NCBI GenBank assembly: GCA_017645655.1
Contig: JAGCNZ010000098.1
Location: 23,148-87,147 of the forward strand
Origin: Bacteroidaceae bacterium
GTDB lineage: Bacteria > Bacteroidota > Bacteroidia > Bacteroidales > Bacteroidaceae
DNA: 64,000 bases
Direction of reading: 5' to 3'
Position numbers and translations under genes: made by a program. Below, piece after piece: positions 28,304-38,500 of this stretch (positions are counted from its first letter, which is position 1; each line of letters opens with the position of its first letter). The notes under the pieces are model-generated. The model did no database searches, had not been told where the DNA came from, and worked only from the letters and a program-made list of their open reading frames with translations.

Positions 28304-31158
28304 TTAACAAGCACCTTCTTGCCGTCCTTCACGACAATGCCTCTGTAGTTCTTGCCGACAGGCTGACCTGCCAGATTGAAGGGACGACGGTTCTTAATGG
28401 GAGTGCTTTCAACGATTGTGCTGATGCCATCAGGATCAACACCCTGAGCAACAGTTACAGTCAGCTTTGCACCTTCCTGGTAGAACACAATCTTGGCTGT
28501 GCGGTACTGTACGCCTTCGGGAAGAGCCTCGGCTGTAAATACCAGGTCATAGTCGATGCCATTGACAAAGTACTCGTATTCATCACCATCCTCATCATAG
28601 TCAGTGGCAGTAGTGTAGTCCTCGTTAGCCACCTCAACAGTAAGCCATTCGGGAACATCCTCTACTTCTTCGTCATCCTCAAGTACGCTTTCTACAAAGA
28701 GTCTGTAAGAGGGCTGCTCTGTATCTTCGTTGGTAGAATAATACATGGGATTGACGTGTACTGAAGCAGTGCCGCCCTCTGTATCAAACTTCAGGTCGGT
28801 ATCATCCTCAGTGTAAAGGTAGCCATAGGTTGCATCGAGCAGACCGATAAAGAGCTGAGGCCAACCAGGAATTCTACTCTGGTATGAATACATCCTGCCA
28901 CTATCATCGTCTGTTTCTTGGAACCATGTGGAAGTAATCTCGTTAAAGTTGTATGAATGGCTTCCGAGCACACCGCTGAAGGTGCCGTTATCCCATCCTT
29001 CGATGATGATTACGAACTCGTCCTCAATGAACAGGTAGTCCACAGTCTCGCTCATACCGAACTCGTCTTCAATATACAGCTCGTCGAAGTTGACGGCAGT
29101 AAGGCCAGAAGAAGTTGCAAACTCGTCATTCACATTTGCTGTCGTAGCATCACCCTCGGCAATGATTTCACCAATAGTGAGATCTCCCTTTGCACTGCGC
29201 TCACACTTACACAATTTGATGTGCAGATTGAAGTCATCCTGGGCTACGAAATCTACCATAGGCAATGTCACGCCAGTAAGATAGAGAGGAGTGGCAGGCT
29301 TACCTTGATAAGAATAGATAGTGGACATGCTTGTGGGATTTGAGGAATATTGCGCATAGATGTCTGGTGTTGCCCAATTGATATAGAATGTCAGTTCGTA
29401 GTCAGGATTCTGACGAGACATTGTAGCATAAGTGCCATCACTAAACATGAAGGAGTTGGCTCCACTTCCTGCGTATATGTAACATTCTGTATATAAAGGT
29501 TCATCTGTAGGATTACCATCATCATCTGTAACCATGTTGTTTTTACCCCATGTATAAGGTTTAGAGGCTTCTTTTTCATTGTAACCAATGAGTGTGAAGT
29601 CACTATAGAGGGCACCGCCCTTAGTATTTAAGGTGAAATCTCTGTCGTTACCCGTAATGGTAGTCTCCACATCGTCATCATCCGTCTCCGTAACCGACCA
29701 TTCAAATCCAGTAGCAACATCAAAGGTTTCATTGCGGAATGAGGTGGGAGCATACGCACCCATCATACCAAGATTTGCATAATAGGAGTAGCCGGAAAGG
29801 CCCAAACCTGCGAACAATACCAAATTCTCTGGTTCAAAAACAACATCTTCTGGAGCCTCTGGCGGTGCATCGTACGTACGATACTTCGGCTTGTCAATGT
29901 ATACATAACCACCAGCATAGCTCTCAAAAGTAGGATCGTACTCGCTTGTAGTCCATGCACCAATGACAATGCTTTCGTCATCAATAGTTAACAGACCATT
30001 TTTATCCTCGGTCAGCACGATACTGCCGTCCTCTGAAGTGGCACTGAAAACAATGACATAATACTCTTCAGTAGAAGCAATAACCTGAGGTTTAACTGTT
30101 ATCGTACGACCGTTCTGCTCATACTCTACGTCAATGCCGTCAGGATAAAGTGTAGAGAACACTTCATCGAGAGGAGTCAAATCAACGAGAATGTTGGTAG
30201 TCTCACCGTCAATGGTCCTTATGCCACGTTGCAGAACCCAGTCAGCAGGCTCGTTGGCAAAAAAGTCCACACCATGAGCTTTGTATTTAGTTTCAATTTT
30301 GGTCTCCAACTGGAAGTAATAACTAACATTGACAGTCAACTCATAAAAAGAGACGAAAGCTTCACTTTCCTGCCAAGCTGCGTCAAACCCAACGTTTGCA
30401 AATTCACCCAGAGCAATGTAGTCACCATCGACGATAGTCAGCTTACCATTCTCACTAACCTTCATGGTGATAGAGCCATCTTCGGTCAGAGGAGAGAAAA
30501 TTGTGAGATAGAAAGTGGTATCCTCTGCTTCATTCGGATAACTTGCAATGGTTTGCGGCATGATAGTGATAATGCTATCATCAGTAACGCTATACTCCAT
30601 AGGAATACCATCAGGGTAAAGACTTGAAAGATAGTCGGGCGTAGGCATTATGTTTACCAAAACATCAACCTCTTCTTCCTCTTCGGTCTCATCATTCACG
30701 TATGTTGCCGTTGTGGGCTTCATAGTCCACTGCTGAGACTCGTCTGTAAAATAGTCGATGCCTGTACCTGTGTATTCCTTTGCAAATGCAGGAGCCTTGC
30801 GTGGAGCGTTTGCACGAGAGGTTAAGGTCATCGTGGGCTGAAGATTCGTTATCTTCTGCACTTTGCTCCTGTTCGCCATCTTAGACTGTACTGCAGGCAA
30901 TACAATCACAGGAGTTTTCATAGCACGTGTTACAGGCTTCAGATTGGCTGCATCAAGAATGAACTTGTTGCTTCTAATCGCATGACTTCTCTTTATCAAG
31001 TCAGTACGCGGAGCGGTTGCTTGGAAAGAGCGTTGAGTCTGTGCCTTGTTCACCATGTTGGTTTGAGCCTGAGGAACAGACGTGGGCTTGGTCTTAAATT
31101 GAGCGCTTGCGGACAATGCGACCAAAACCATTACCGAAAAAAGTAAATACTTCTTCAT
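28300..31158 (-). CDS. Large secreted BACON-domain protein with sorting-like tail
   Basis: A 952-residue exported protein of unknown function. The signal peptide (LLFSVMVLVALSASAQ) is followed by two related beta-rich segments (SLYPDGIPMEYSVTDDSIIT and TLYPDGIDVEYEQNGRTIT, about 170-400) and a long central region without a recognised family. A BACON-like domain (EDVPEWLTVEVANEDY ... AKIVFYQEGAKLTVTVAQG, about 835-915) precedes the tail FNLAGQPVGKNYRGIV plus GKKVLVK. The tail is nearly identical in pattern to that of the protease encoded next, with which it overlaps by 4 bp. BACON domains usually support surface binding to glycans or mucin; here a surface substrate-binding role is inferred. 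Confidence 0.78.
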   Translation of the reverse strand: MKKYLLFSVMVLVALSASAQFKTKPTSVPQAQTNMVNKAQTQRSFQATAPRTDLIKRSHAIRSNKFILDAANLKPVTRAMKTPVIVLPAVQSKMANRSKVQKITNLQPTMTLTSRANAPRKAPAFAKEYTGTGIDYFTDESQQWTMKPTTATYVNDETEEEEEVDVLVNIMPTPDYLSSLYPDGIPMEYSVTDDSIITIMPQTIASYPNEAEDTTFYLTIFSPLTEDGSITMKVSENGKLTIVDGDYIALGEFANVGFDAAWQESEAFVSFYELTVNVSYYFQLETKIETKYKAHGVDFFANEPADWVLQRGIRTIDGETTNILVDLTPLDEVFSTLYPDGIDVEYEQNGRTITVKPQVIASTEEYYVIVFSATSEDGSIVLTEDKNGLLTIDDESIVIGAWTTSEYDPTFESYAGGYVYIDKPKYRTYDAPPEAPEDVVFEPENLVLFAGLGLSGYSYYANLGMMGAYAPTSFRNETFDVATGFEWSVTETDDDDVETTITGNDRDFTLNTKGGALYSDFTLIGYNEKEASKPYTWGKNNMVTDDDGNPTDEPLYTECYIYAGSGANSFMFSDGTYATMSRQNPDYELTFYINWATPDIYAQYSSNPTSMSTIYSYQGKPATPLYLTGVTLPMVDFVAQDDFNLHIKLCKCERSAKGDLTIGEIIAEGDATTANVNDEFATSSGLTAVNFDELYIEDEFGMSETVDYLFIEDEFVIIIEGWDNGTFSGVLGSHSYNFNEITSTWFQETDDDSGRMYSYQSRIPGWPQLFIGLLDATYGYLYTEDDTDLKFDTEGGTASVHVNPMYYSTNEDTEQPSYRLFVESVLEDDEEVEDVPEWLTVEVANEDYTTATDYDEDGDEYEYFVNGIDYDLVFTAEALPEGVQYRTAKIVFYQEGAKLTVTVAQGVDPDGISTIVESTPIKNRRPFNLAGQPVGKNYRGIVVKDGKKVLVK

Positions 31159-31195
31159 AACTTGTTTGATTTTATTGTTTATAATATAAGTTGTA

Positions 31196-32554
31196 TTAGG
31201 GTTTCAATGTATACTTATTTCCCTCACCCACAGCGAGCAACTCGCAACCTGTGGGAAGGAAATAGCTGTCTGGAACAATGTTGTATGTGCCGGCGAGCGA
31301 CGCAGCGAACTGACGTGCTAGAGCTTCAAGGTCACATTTGGAACTTATGTTTGTAAAATTGCGGTCAGTCGCTTCGTCACCAGTAGTTGATATCTGCATC
31401 TGTCCATATGCCGGACGGGTGGTGGAAAGCAAAAGACCTGCCGTATTGGTTTTAGTCTTAGCAGCATTGGTATAGAACGTGAACACAAGACCTCTTACGG
31501 CTCCGCTTCCCGTGGAGCGACCGAGTCCAACCTTTGCAAGGGAGTAATTCGGGTTAAACTTCCCAAACTCGACATCTATTTGTGCCAGCAAGTTCTTCTG
31601 CTCCTCGGTCATCTCTTCCTGGTCGAAATTCCAAATGGTGTTGCGCGTATTGACAATGTATGTGTCCCATGTGGGAACAACTTGTACACTGTCGTTCTCA
31701 GACTTCAGACAGGATTTGTCTTCTGCCAAAGTGAAATCCTTGAACGTGGTACTGCCTATGCTGTTCTTGTGCTGCAGACAAAAACCTGTCGGGGTGAACA
31801 CGCAATTGAACACAGAGGGGAACAATGGGTCGTTGACACGCTCGCAATAGGTGACAACCCCACTACGCAGATTCTTGAAATAAAGCGTGTCGGTGCCACA
31901 GATTACATAATAAGATGTAATGGTGCTGTTAGTGATCTCGTTTAAGAGAGCATCTGTGTCAGCCATGTAATCTTGCCAAGGGCGGTCGCAAGGAACAAAA
32001 CGTACTCCTGCAAAATGACGCTGACCATGAAACAGGATATTATCGCCCTCGTAGCCTTGGAATATCAGGTTATGGTCACCCGACATGCCTTCGCCATCGC
32101 TCACGAGATTAGATGGAGCTTGTGATGGGTCAACAGGGTCTGCAAAGACTGTCAAGATATCATTCCAGGAGTTGAATGCCAAGATAGGACCATCTTCGCT
32201 CAGCATTTCATAAATGCTCGTACATTCTGTGTACTTATTGGCTCTACCATTACGAAGGAAGCGGTGGTTACTTGCCAACGTCACCTTGCCGTCAGCATAG
32301 AAACGGCCAAAGAGATTAAACCCTTCGAAGTCCTTCTCTTCTGTACCTCTCACGAAGTACTGTATAACCCAACCATAATTATCCTCGCTGCTTTGCTTAA
32401 CGAGACGAGACTTTAAATCCTCGTTGAAATGTGTGACACGCAAAGCCGTGCTCTCATCAAAGAAGTCATCCTCTTGGAAGCGGGAACAGCCAGCAAAAGT
32501 AATAGCAGCCAATGCCACACTTATTGCAACATATCTTATATCTTTCTTCATCAT
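31196..32554 (-). CDS. DUF4302 lipoprotein
   Basis: A 452-residue lipoprotein (lipobox AITFAGC) matching DUF4302: an N-terminal region with DNYGWVIQYFVRGTEEKDFEGFNLFGRFYADGKV and a C-terminal part with DRNFTNISSKCDLEALARQFAASLAGTYNIVPD. DUF4302 genes are typically found with SusC/SusD and a zinc metallopeptidase lipoprotein, as here, but the function is not known. It lies between the Mx1-type peptidase gene (15 bp upstream) and the BACON protein gene (37 bp downstream), so one operon is likely. A surface-exposed ligand-binding role is inferred. Confidence 0.83.
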   Translation of the reverse strand: MMKKDIRYVAISVALAAITFAGCSRFQEDDFFDESTALRVTHFNEDLKSRLVKQSSEDNYGWVIQYFVRGTEEKDFEGFNLFGRFYADGKVTLASNHRFLRNGRANKYTECTSIYEMLSEDGPILAFNSWNDILTVFADPVDPSQAPSNLVSDGEGMSGDHNLIFQGYEGDNILFHGQRHFAGVRFVPCDRPWQDYMADTDALLNEITNSTITSYYVICGTDTLYFKNLRSGVVTYCERVNDPLFPSVFNCVFTPTGFCLQHKNSIGSTTFKDFTLAEDKSCLKSENDSVQVVPTWDTYIVNTRNTIWNFDQEEMTEEQKNLLAQIDVEFGKFNPNYSLAKVGLGRSTGSGAVRGLVFTFYTNAAKTKTNTAGLLLSTTRPAYGQMQISTTGDEATDRNFTNISSKCDLEALARQFAASLAGTYNIVPDSYFLPTGCELLAVGEGNKYTLKP

Positions 32555-32569
32555 ATTCTATCTTTGAGA

Positions 32570-33796
32570 TTAATTCAGCTCATAAATGGTGACTTCTTCA
32601 TTAACGTAATCGTTAACTCTACTTTGGCGCGCTTTTACCTCTCTGCGTATTTCATAGAGATGCAGGCCCCACTTCTCAGTATACCATTTTGTAGCAACTT
32701 CCAATTTCTTTAATATAGCATTCATGCCACTTGTGGTAGTAGCATTATCAGTCTTTACCCAATTGTCAAGATAATCGCGGAAAGATGTAAACTCTGCTTC
32801 CGTCTCAAACCTCAGTGTGTTCTCGGTGTGTTCTCTGGCATCTCTCTGATGGAAATCAGGCACAAAGCGCACACTCTCCTCGCCCGTCTCGCTGTCAACG
32901 CTGGTTTCTTTTAGAATCTTAAAATTGTTCCAAGGCTTGTTGGGTTCATCAAGGCCGGCTATCTCCAACGAATCAATAAGCACGTAGATGAGTTCCTTGT
33001 CACCCTCCTTCACACCGCCATTGGCACATGCATCGATGATGGTATTCATCCAACGGCAGTCAGTATCGGTAATTGTGCAGGACAATGTCTCAACGAAGTC
33101 TTCATAGGTAGCAGAGGAGCCATACTGAGTGACAAAACCCAAACCATGAGACTTCACAGAATCACGTTCTTGCCAGGTTCGTCCATCATAGTCGCCAGGA
33201 GTAATCTGACCGAAGTTGACAGGATAAGACTTTGTCTGATGCAGAATGTGAGAGAACTCGTGGTGCATTGTGTGGAACTGATCCTTGTTAAGCAATTCCA
33301 TATCTGCTGCGGTATATTGGTCTTCAGGAGTCCACAACTTCATTCCGTTTACGCTGATAAGCGTTATCTTGACACCACCTGAAGCATAGCCCAAAGTCTC
33401 TGTTTCTGTAGTTGGAGAATATGCCTTGGAACCAATGAAGTGGAAGATACGGGGGCCATACTTCTTCATAAACTCTTCGCCGGCATATTTGGTATAAACT
33501 TCATAGAAGAGATACTTAATGAAATGAGCCAGGAGCTGCGACTTCTTGTAGTCGCTTGGCGTGAGTTGATAGCTCAGCTGGGTTGCGGGGAAGTTGAACT
33601 TGTACTGTATCTCCGTATTGTAGGGAACCACGAAGTTATCGTAGAGCCATTTGTCGAACGGATAGGTCGCTTGACTTTCATCAACAGCAGGCGTTGTGGT
33701 ATCAAAGATTGACTCTGTGAAGTCATCTTCGCTGCGACAAGAGGAGAACGCAGCGACCAATGCTGCTATACCTATTATATATATTGCCTTTTTCAT
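32570..33796 (-). CDS. Zinc-binding metallopeptidase lipoprotein (Peptidase_Mx1-like)
   Basis: A 408-residue lipoprotein (lipobox AAFSSC) with a gluzincin-type motif HHEFSHILHQ near residue 185 and a downstream EDFVETLSC that could supply the third zinc ligand. The protein matches the putative zinc-binding metallopeptidases found in Bacteroidetes SusC/SusD loci. It is expected on the cell surface, where it would clip protein substrate for the neighbouring importer. It lies 12 bp after the SusD-like gene and 15 bp before the DUF4302 gene. The substrate is unknown. Confidence 0.86.
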   Translation of the reverse strand: MKKAIYIIGIAALVAAFSSCRSEDDFTESIFDTTTPAVDESQATYPFDKWLYDNFVVPYNTEIQYKFNFPATQLSYQLTPSDYKKSQLLAHFIKYLFYEVYTKYAGEEFMKKYGPRIFHFIGSKAYSPTTETETLGYASGGVKITLISVNGMKLWTPEDQYTAADMELLNKDQFHTMHHEFSHILHQTKSYPVNFGQITPGDYDGRTWQERDSVKSHGLGFVTQYGSSATYEDFVETLSCTITDTDCRWMNTIIDACANGGVKEGDKELIYVLIDSLEIAGLDEPNKPWNNFKILKETSVDSETGEESVRFVPDFHQRDAREHTENTLRFETEAEFTSFRDYLDNWVKTDNATTTSGMNAILKKLEVATKWYTEKWGLHLYEIRREVKARQSRVNDYVNEEVTIYELN

Positions 33797-33808
33797 CTTT
33801 CTTCTCCT

Positions 33809-35557
33809 TTATAAATTAGTATCACTATTTAAGTCCTGATCATCATCCTGAGGATCATACACCTTTGGAACGGGCACAGAACTCGGTCCGCTACTCTGGT
33901 TTGAAGAAGGACGTATACGGTCATTTGAGGGATATCCTGCATCAACTACATTCTGAGGAATCTGCAGTACGCGGCGAGGATCGTCCCAAGTCAAGGAGTC
34001 GGTATGTATCTCATCCTCATGAGCATTACGGTAATGATGGTATACCTTAATGCCATATCGCTTAATATCAAACCAACGCAGTCCTTCATGGATGGTTTCG
34101 ATACGACGGAAATGCAAAATACAATCCAGGACACTTAGGTCGTCGCCAGCCAAGACTTTCTCAAATCCCATCTCTTGCGGATACAGTTCACTTACCCAGT
34201 CATTGTTGTTAGCCCCACGTCTGTATTTCCTTGTTATCTTGTCAAGGGTCAAGGGGTCAGTCACCTCATGTGAGTTTGTCCATAGACCCAGATCCTGAAT
34301 GGCTCCTTCACGGTCACCCATATAAAGCTTCGCCTCAGCACGGCACAAGATAGTCTCATCTGCCGTAAATGGCTGATAGAGTTGATGGACGTATCCAATA
34401 CCTGCAATTTTATCTGTGTACTCAAAGTATTCGTAGAGGCGGAAGAGCCATGCACCAAACTGCTGTCCTGCACCATTGATGTATACCATGCCTTCGAAAG
34501 CAGGCAATACGCCAGACCAGTTGGGACCATTGCCCCATATCGTTACATCAAGTGTAGAAGGTACATGCCAAGTCTTGCCAGATGTATCCTTGAAATCCGT
34601 TCCCTCGTTAATGGCGAAGCGCGCATTGGCAACAAGCATACGCCATTGCAGGGAGTATGTTGACTGTATCATGTAATTACAGGAGAGCTTTTCGTCGTTG
34701 TAATTATTAACTTTGGTCTCCAGAGTATTCTTGTTTATTGCTTTCCAGTTGCGGAGCTGCGGGTTGGTTCCCAATACTTCGTTAGCATACTTCAAGCAAT
34801 TTGCATAGTCGCGTTTGAAGAGGTAGAAACGAGCAGCAAAGGCGTTGGCTGCATTGTGATTGAAATGATAGGCAGGCACCTGATACCTGGAATCATCAAT
34901 GAGGTCGATGCCCTCGAGGAAGTCTTCCTCGATGAGGTCATATACTTCAGCCACGCTCTTGCGGAACTTGGGGTCACCATAATTCACGTTGACCGTGTTC
35001 TCTACTTCCTTAACATAAGGTATGCCCACATCGGCACGGCTTCGAGCTTCGTCCTTGTATGCTTCTGCGAAGACATTTACAAGCACAAAGTGCAGATATG
35101 CGCGCAGGACGTGAGCCTCGCCCCAAGAGTGTGCCAGTTCGCGGTCATGAGCAGGGTCGTCGCTCATCTCTTTCATGGCTTGGATGGCATGGTTGGCAAC
35201 GGCTATTCCCTGATAGTACGATTCCCATACGGTATAAGGCGTATCGTCCTCGCCAGTGCTGTAGTTATCTATGTCTTCCCATCTGTAAGCTTGTCCGTGG
35301 AAAGCATAATAGGGGTCATTGTGAGTGGCAGGAACCACGACATTGTCATCGAGCATATTGTCGCCCGACAATTCACAGATGACAGCAGGAGTGGACAAGG
35401 GATAGGCCGATGTCAACAGTTTGCCTATTTTGTCTGTATTGTCTATCTCTGTGCGGTTATCCGGAGCCTCGTCAAGCGCAGTACATGACCATACACTCAT
35501 GATACTGATGGCACAGATAACAAAGAGGCTGTATATATTTCTATTCATATCCTTCAT
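33809..35557 (-). CDS. SusD/RagB-family surface lipoprotein
   Basis: A 582-residue lipoprotein (lipobox SVWSC) with the SusD layout: an N-terminal region KIGKLLTSAYP, the TPR-like helices (WGEAHVLRAYLHFVLVNVFAEAY, GIPYVKEVENTVNVNYG), and the C-terminal RAEAKLYMGDREGAIQDL and RRIETIHEGLRWFDIKRYGI typical of SusD. It forms the lid of the SusC importer. It is 16 bp downstream of the SusC gene. As no glycoside hydrolase is in the locus but two metalloproteases are, it resembles RagB, which binds peptides, more than a glycan-binding SusD; this is inference. Confidence 0.93.
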   Translation of the reverse strand: MKDMNRNIYSLFVICAISIMSVWSCTALDEAPDNRTEIDNTDKIGKLLTSAYPLSTPAVICELSGDNMLDDNVVVPATHNDPYYAFHGQAYRWEDIDNYSTGEDDTPYTVWESYYQGIAVANHAIQAMKEMSDDPAHDRELAHSWGEAHVLRAYLHFVLVNVFAEAYKDEARSRADVGIPYVKEVENTVNVNYGDPKFRKSVAEVYDLIEEDFLEGIDLIDDSRYQVPAYHFNHNAANAFAARFYLFKRDYANCLKYANEVLGTNPQLRNWKAINKNTLETKVNNYNDEKLSCNYMIQSTYSLQWRMLVANARFAINEGTDFKDTSGKTWHVPSTLDVTIWGNGPNWSGVLPAFEGMVYINGAGQQFGAWLFRLYEYFEYTDKIAGIGYVHQLYQPFTADETILCRAEAKLYMGDREGAIQDLGLWTNSHEVTDPLTLDKITRKYRRGANNNDWVSELYPQEMGFEKVLAGDDLSVLDCILHFRRIETIHEGLRWFDIKRYGIKVYHHYRNAHEDEIHTDSLTWDDPRRVLQIPQNVVDAGYPSNDRIRPSSNQSSGPSSVPVPKVYDPQDDDQDLNSDTNL

Positions 35558-35573
35558 AATCTAAATCGTTTAA

Positions 35574-38500
35574 TTAAAAGCCTAAACGCACTGTTGCTGT
35601 AAACTGCTTAGAGATAGGAGCAGCCACACCGCCAGAGTTGATGAACTCGGGGTCTTGACCGTTCAGCTTCTTGTCTGCATAGAGCAGGCAGAGGTTCGTT
35701 GCGGCCACCTTAAGAGAAGCGCGGTTGATGAATGTGGTCTTCTTGAGCCACTCATCAGGCAAGACATAAGTGAGGGCTACTTCCTTCAGACGAATGAAAT
35801 CGCCATTTGCGATACGTTCGGTAGAATAGTTGTAGGCGTTGTAGGCCGTACGCATTGTGAACGAGCCGTAGCGGTCTACCTGACTCTTCGAAGCAATCGT
35901 TGGGATTGTCGTTACAGCCTCATCGCCGGGAATTGACCAACGGTTCTTGAATTCGCGGGGGAATGCCAAGAGGTCGCTATAGGCAGATGAGAAGACGGGA
36001 TCGAGACGCACGACATTACCACCAGCATAGGTGATGAAGAGGTCGAGCGAGAGAGAGCCCCATTTCTTGCTCTTGAAGCTGAAGGTATTGTTGAACGAAC
36101 CATAGAATGTTGGGTCGGAGGGACCTTCGTAGATGAGGAAGTCCTTCAGGTTCTCGGTCTCCTGGAAATTTACGTCGCCGACTGTCTTCACGCCGGATTC
36201 ATTATAAACCTGCGGCAAGCCCTCGGAGTTGAGGCCGGCAAACTTATAACTGAAGATAGAGCGTACAGGATAGCCTTCGATGGCGTAGCCCAAACCGGTT
36301 ACGAGGTCGACGGCACGGCTTGCCACCTCAAGAGACGTAATCTTGTTCTTTGCCTTTGAGAAAATGAAGTCTGTGTTCCACTTGAATCCTGCCTTGTCAA
36401 TATTGACAGTAGAGATACCCAATTCAACGCCATGCGACCTCATGTCTGCCACATTGGCATACTTAGAGATTTCACCACCGGCGCCTTGGGTGTAAGTACG
36501 GCCTATCAAGTCGTAGTTGTTACGTCCGTAGACATCGAACGTCACAGCGATGCGTTCCCTCAGGAAGCTCAAGTCAACACCGACATTCCATTCGTGTTTC
36601 TTCTCGTATGTCAACTCGGAGTTGGCAAGAGAAGAGATATAAATTTGTGACTCGGCAGCAGAGGTAAAGGGACGCCAAGCGTTCTGGGTCATAAAAATGG
36701 CCTCTGCATTAGTTACCCATGATGGACCGGTATCGGCTGTCAGCGAATAACTGCCACGAATCTTCACTTGTGAGAGCCATGAACTGGTGCGTTCCATGAA
36801 CTTCTCGTTGGTGAGGTCGTATGAACCTGAGATGTTCCAAGTTGGCAGCCAACGGCTTTGACGGCTCTTGCCGAGGCGGTTGGTACCTTCGTAACGCAGC
36901 GTGCCGTTCAGGGTGTAACGCTGATCAAAGTTGTAGTTCACCTGACCATAGTATGCCAGAGTGTTGGTCAGCGTGTATGATTCGCCGAAGTATTCCGTGT
37001 TTTCCTCGTTCATCTGCTTGAGCCAGAGGTATGGCGTATAAGTGATGCCACCGTTTTCAAACTGGTAGCCCCAGCCTGTCCAGGTCGTTGCAGTGCGACG
37101 AACGGAAGAGTACTCCGTACCGACCATGCCATTGAGCGTATGTTTGTCGTTGAATACGTTGTTATAGCCAGCCATGAAACGGAAGGTATTCGAACGCATG
37201 TTGTCGTCATACTGATACTTGATACCGCCTGTAGGCAGGATGGATTCCGGGAGAGCGAGCTCGTTGTCGGGATCAGTATAGAGCAATGTGTTGTTGTCGC
37301 GGATGGTGGAGTTGTCGTCCTGAGCATCCACGCCGGCACGATAGGCGTTTGCCTGGTTGGCCTTGTCCATCACATTGTGCTGACGCTTAGTGTGCGAGAT
37401 ACGTGAGGAGATAAGTCCGTTCAGTCGCCATGCTTTGGTAGGCTTGTATTCCAGCTCGCCGCGGAACATGAGTTCTGTCACGTTGATATCGTTGTAGTTA
37501 TACTCCAATTCGTCGAAGATATTGAAGCCTGTGTAGAAACGTGTGTAGTTGACGTTGGGGTCGAGGCAGCGGCTTGTGTTCATCGCATAACTGAAGGGGT
37601 TGATGTCGAAGTCGCGCTTAACTTCGCCGGTTACCACGTCGGTGGTACGGTTCAGCGAACCCGGAGCCTCTTGCTTACGGTAGCTGCCCTGAGCGGCCAG
37701 CTTCACAGAAAGCAGGTTGCAACCTTTCCTGTCTTTCAGGATATCGTAGGAGGTGTTGCCATTGAAGGTATAACGATCCACGCTGCTACGGTTGACGAAA
37801 TGTCCCGGGTCAGTGAGTATAGACATCGAGAAGTAGTTCTGCGAACGTTCCGTACCGCCGCTAATGCTTACTGAATGATTCATCTGAACCTTATTGGTGA
37901 ACAGCAGGTCGAACCAGTCTGTGTTGCGGAACTCGGCAGCCTGCAGATAGGCATTGCGAGCGGCTTCAGTATTCTGCAGTCCGAATGTGCCTGTCTCTGG
38001 GTTGTAAGAACGCAGCTGCTGGAACATGTAGCCATAGATGCCGGTATTCTGGTCGTTGACCATATTGTCGAGCTGCAGCCAACCTTTGTCGTACATCTCC
38101 TTGTAGACGCCCATCACTTCCTGCGAGTTCATGATGTTGTAGTCATTGTAGCTGGGCTTGAGGCGAGAGGTGAACTCACCGGTATAGTTGACGCTTGCCC
38201 TGCCCTTAGAACCTCTCTTGGTGGTGACGACAATCACACCACCCATGGCACGAGCACCGTAGATGGATGTTGCCGAGCCGTCCTTCAGGACGGTAAAGGA
38301 CTCGATGTCGTCCGAGTTAAGGCCTGCGACGGCCGACGAGATAAGGGTCTTCGCATCGCCGGAAGCGAGGTCGTCGGCGCTGACGTCCACATTGTCTTCG
38401 TAGATGACACCATCCACTACCCACAAGGGCTTCGAGTTACCGTAGATGGACGTTGCGCCGCGGACACGAATCTTGGGCGAGGCACCGAAGGTGCCCGTCA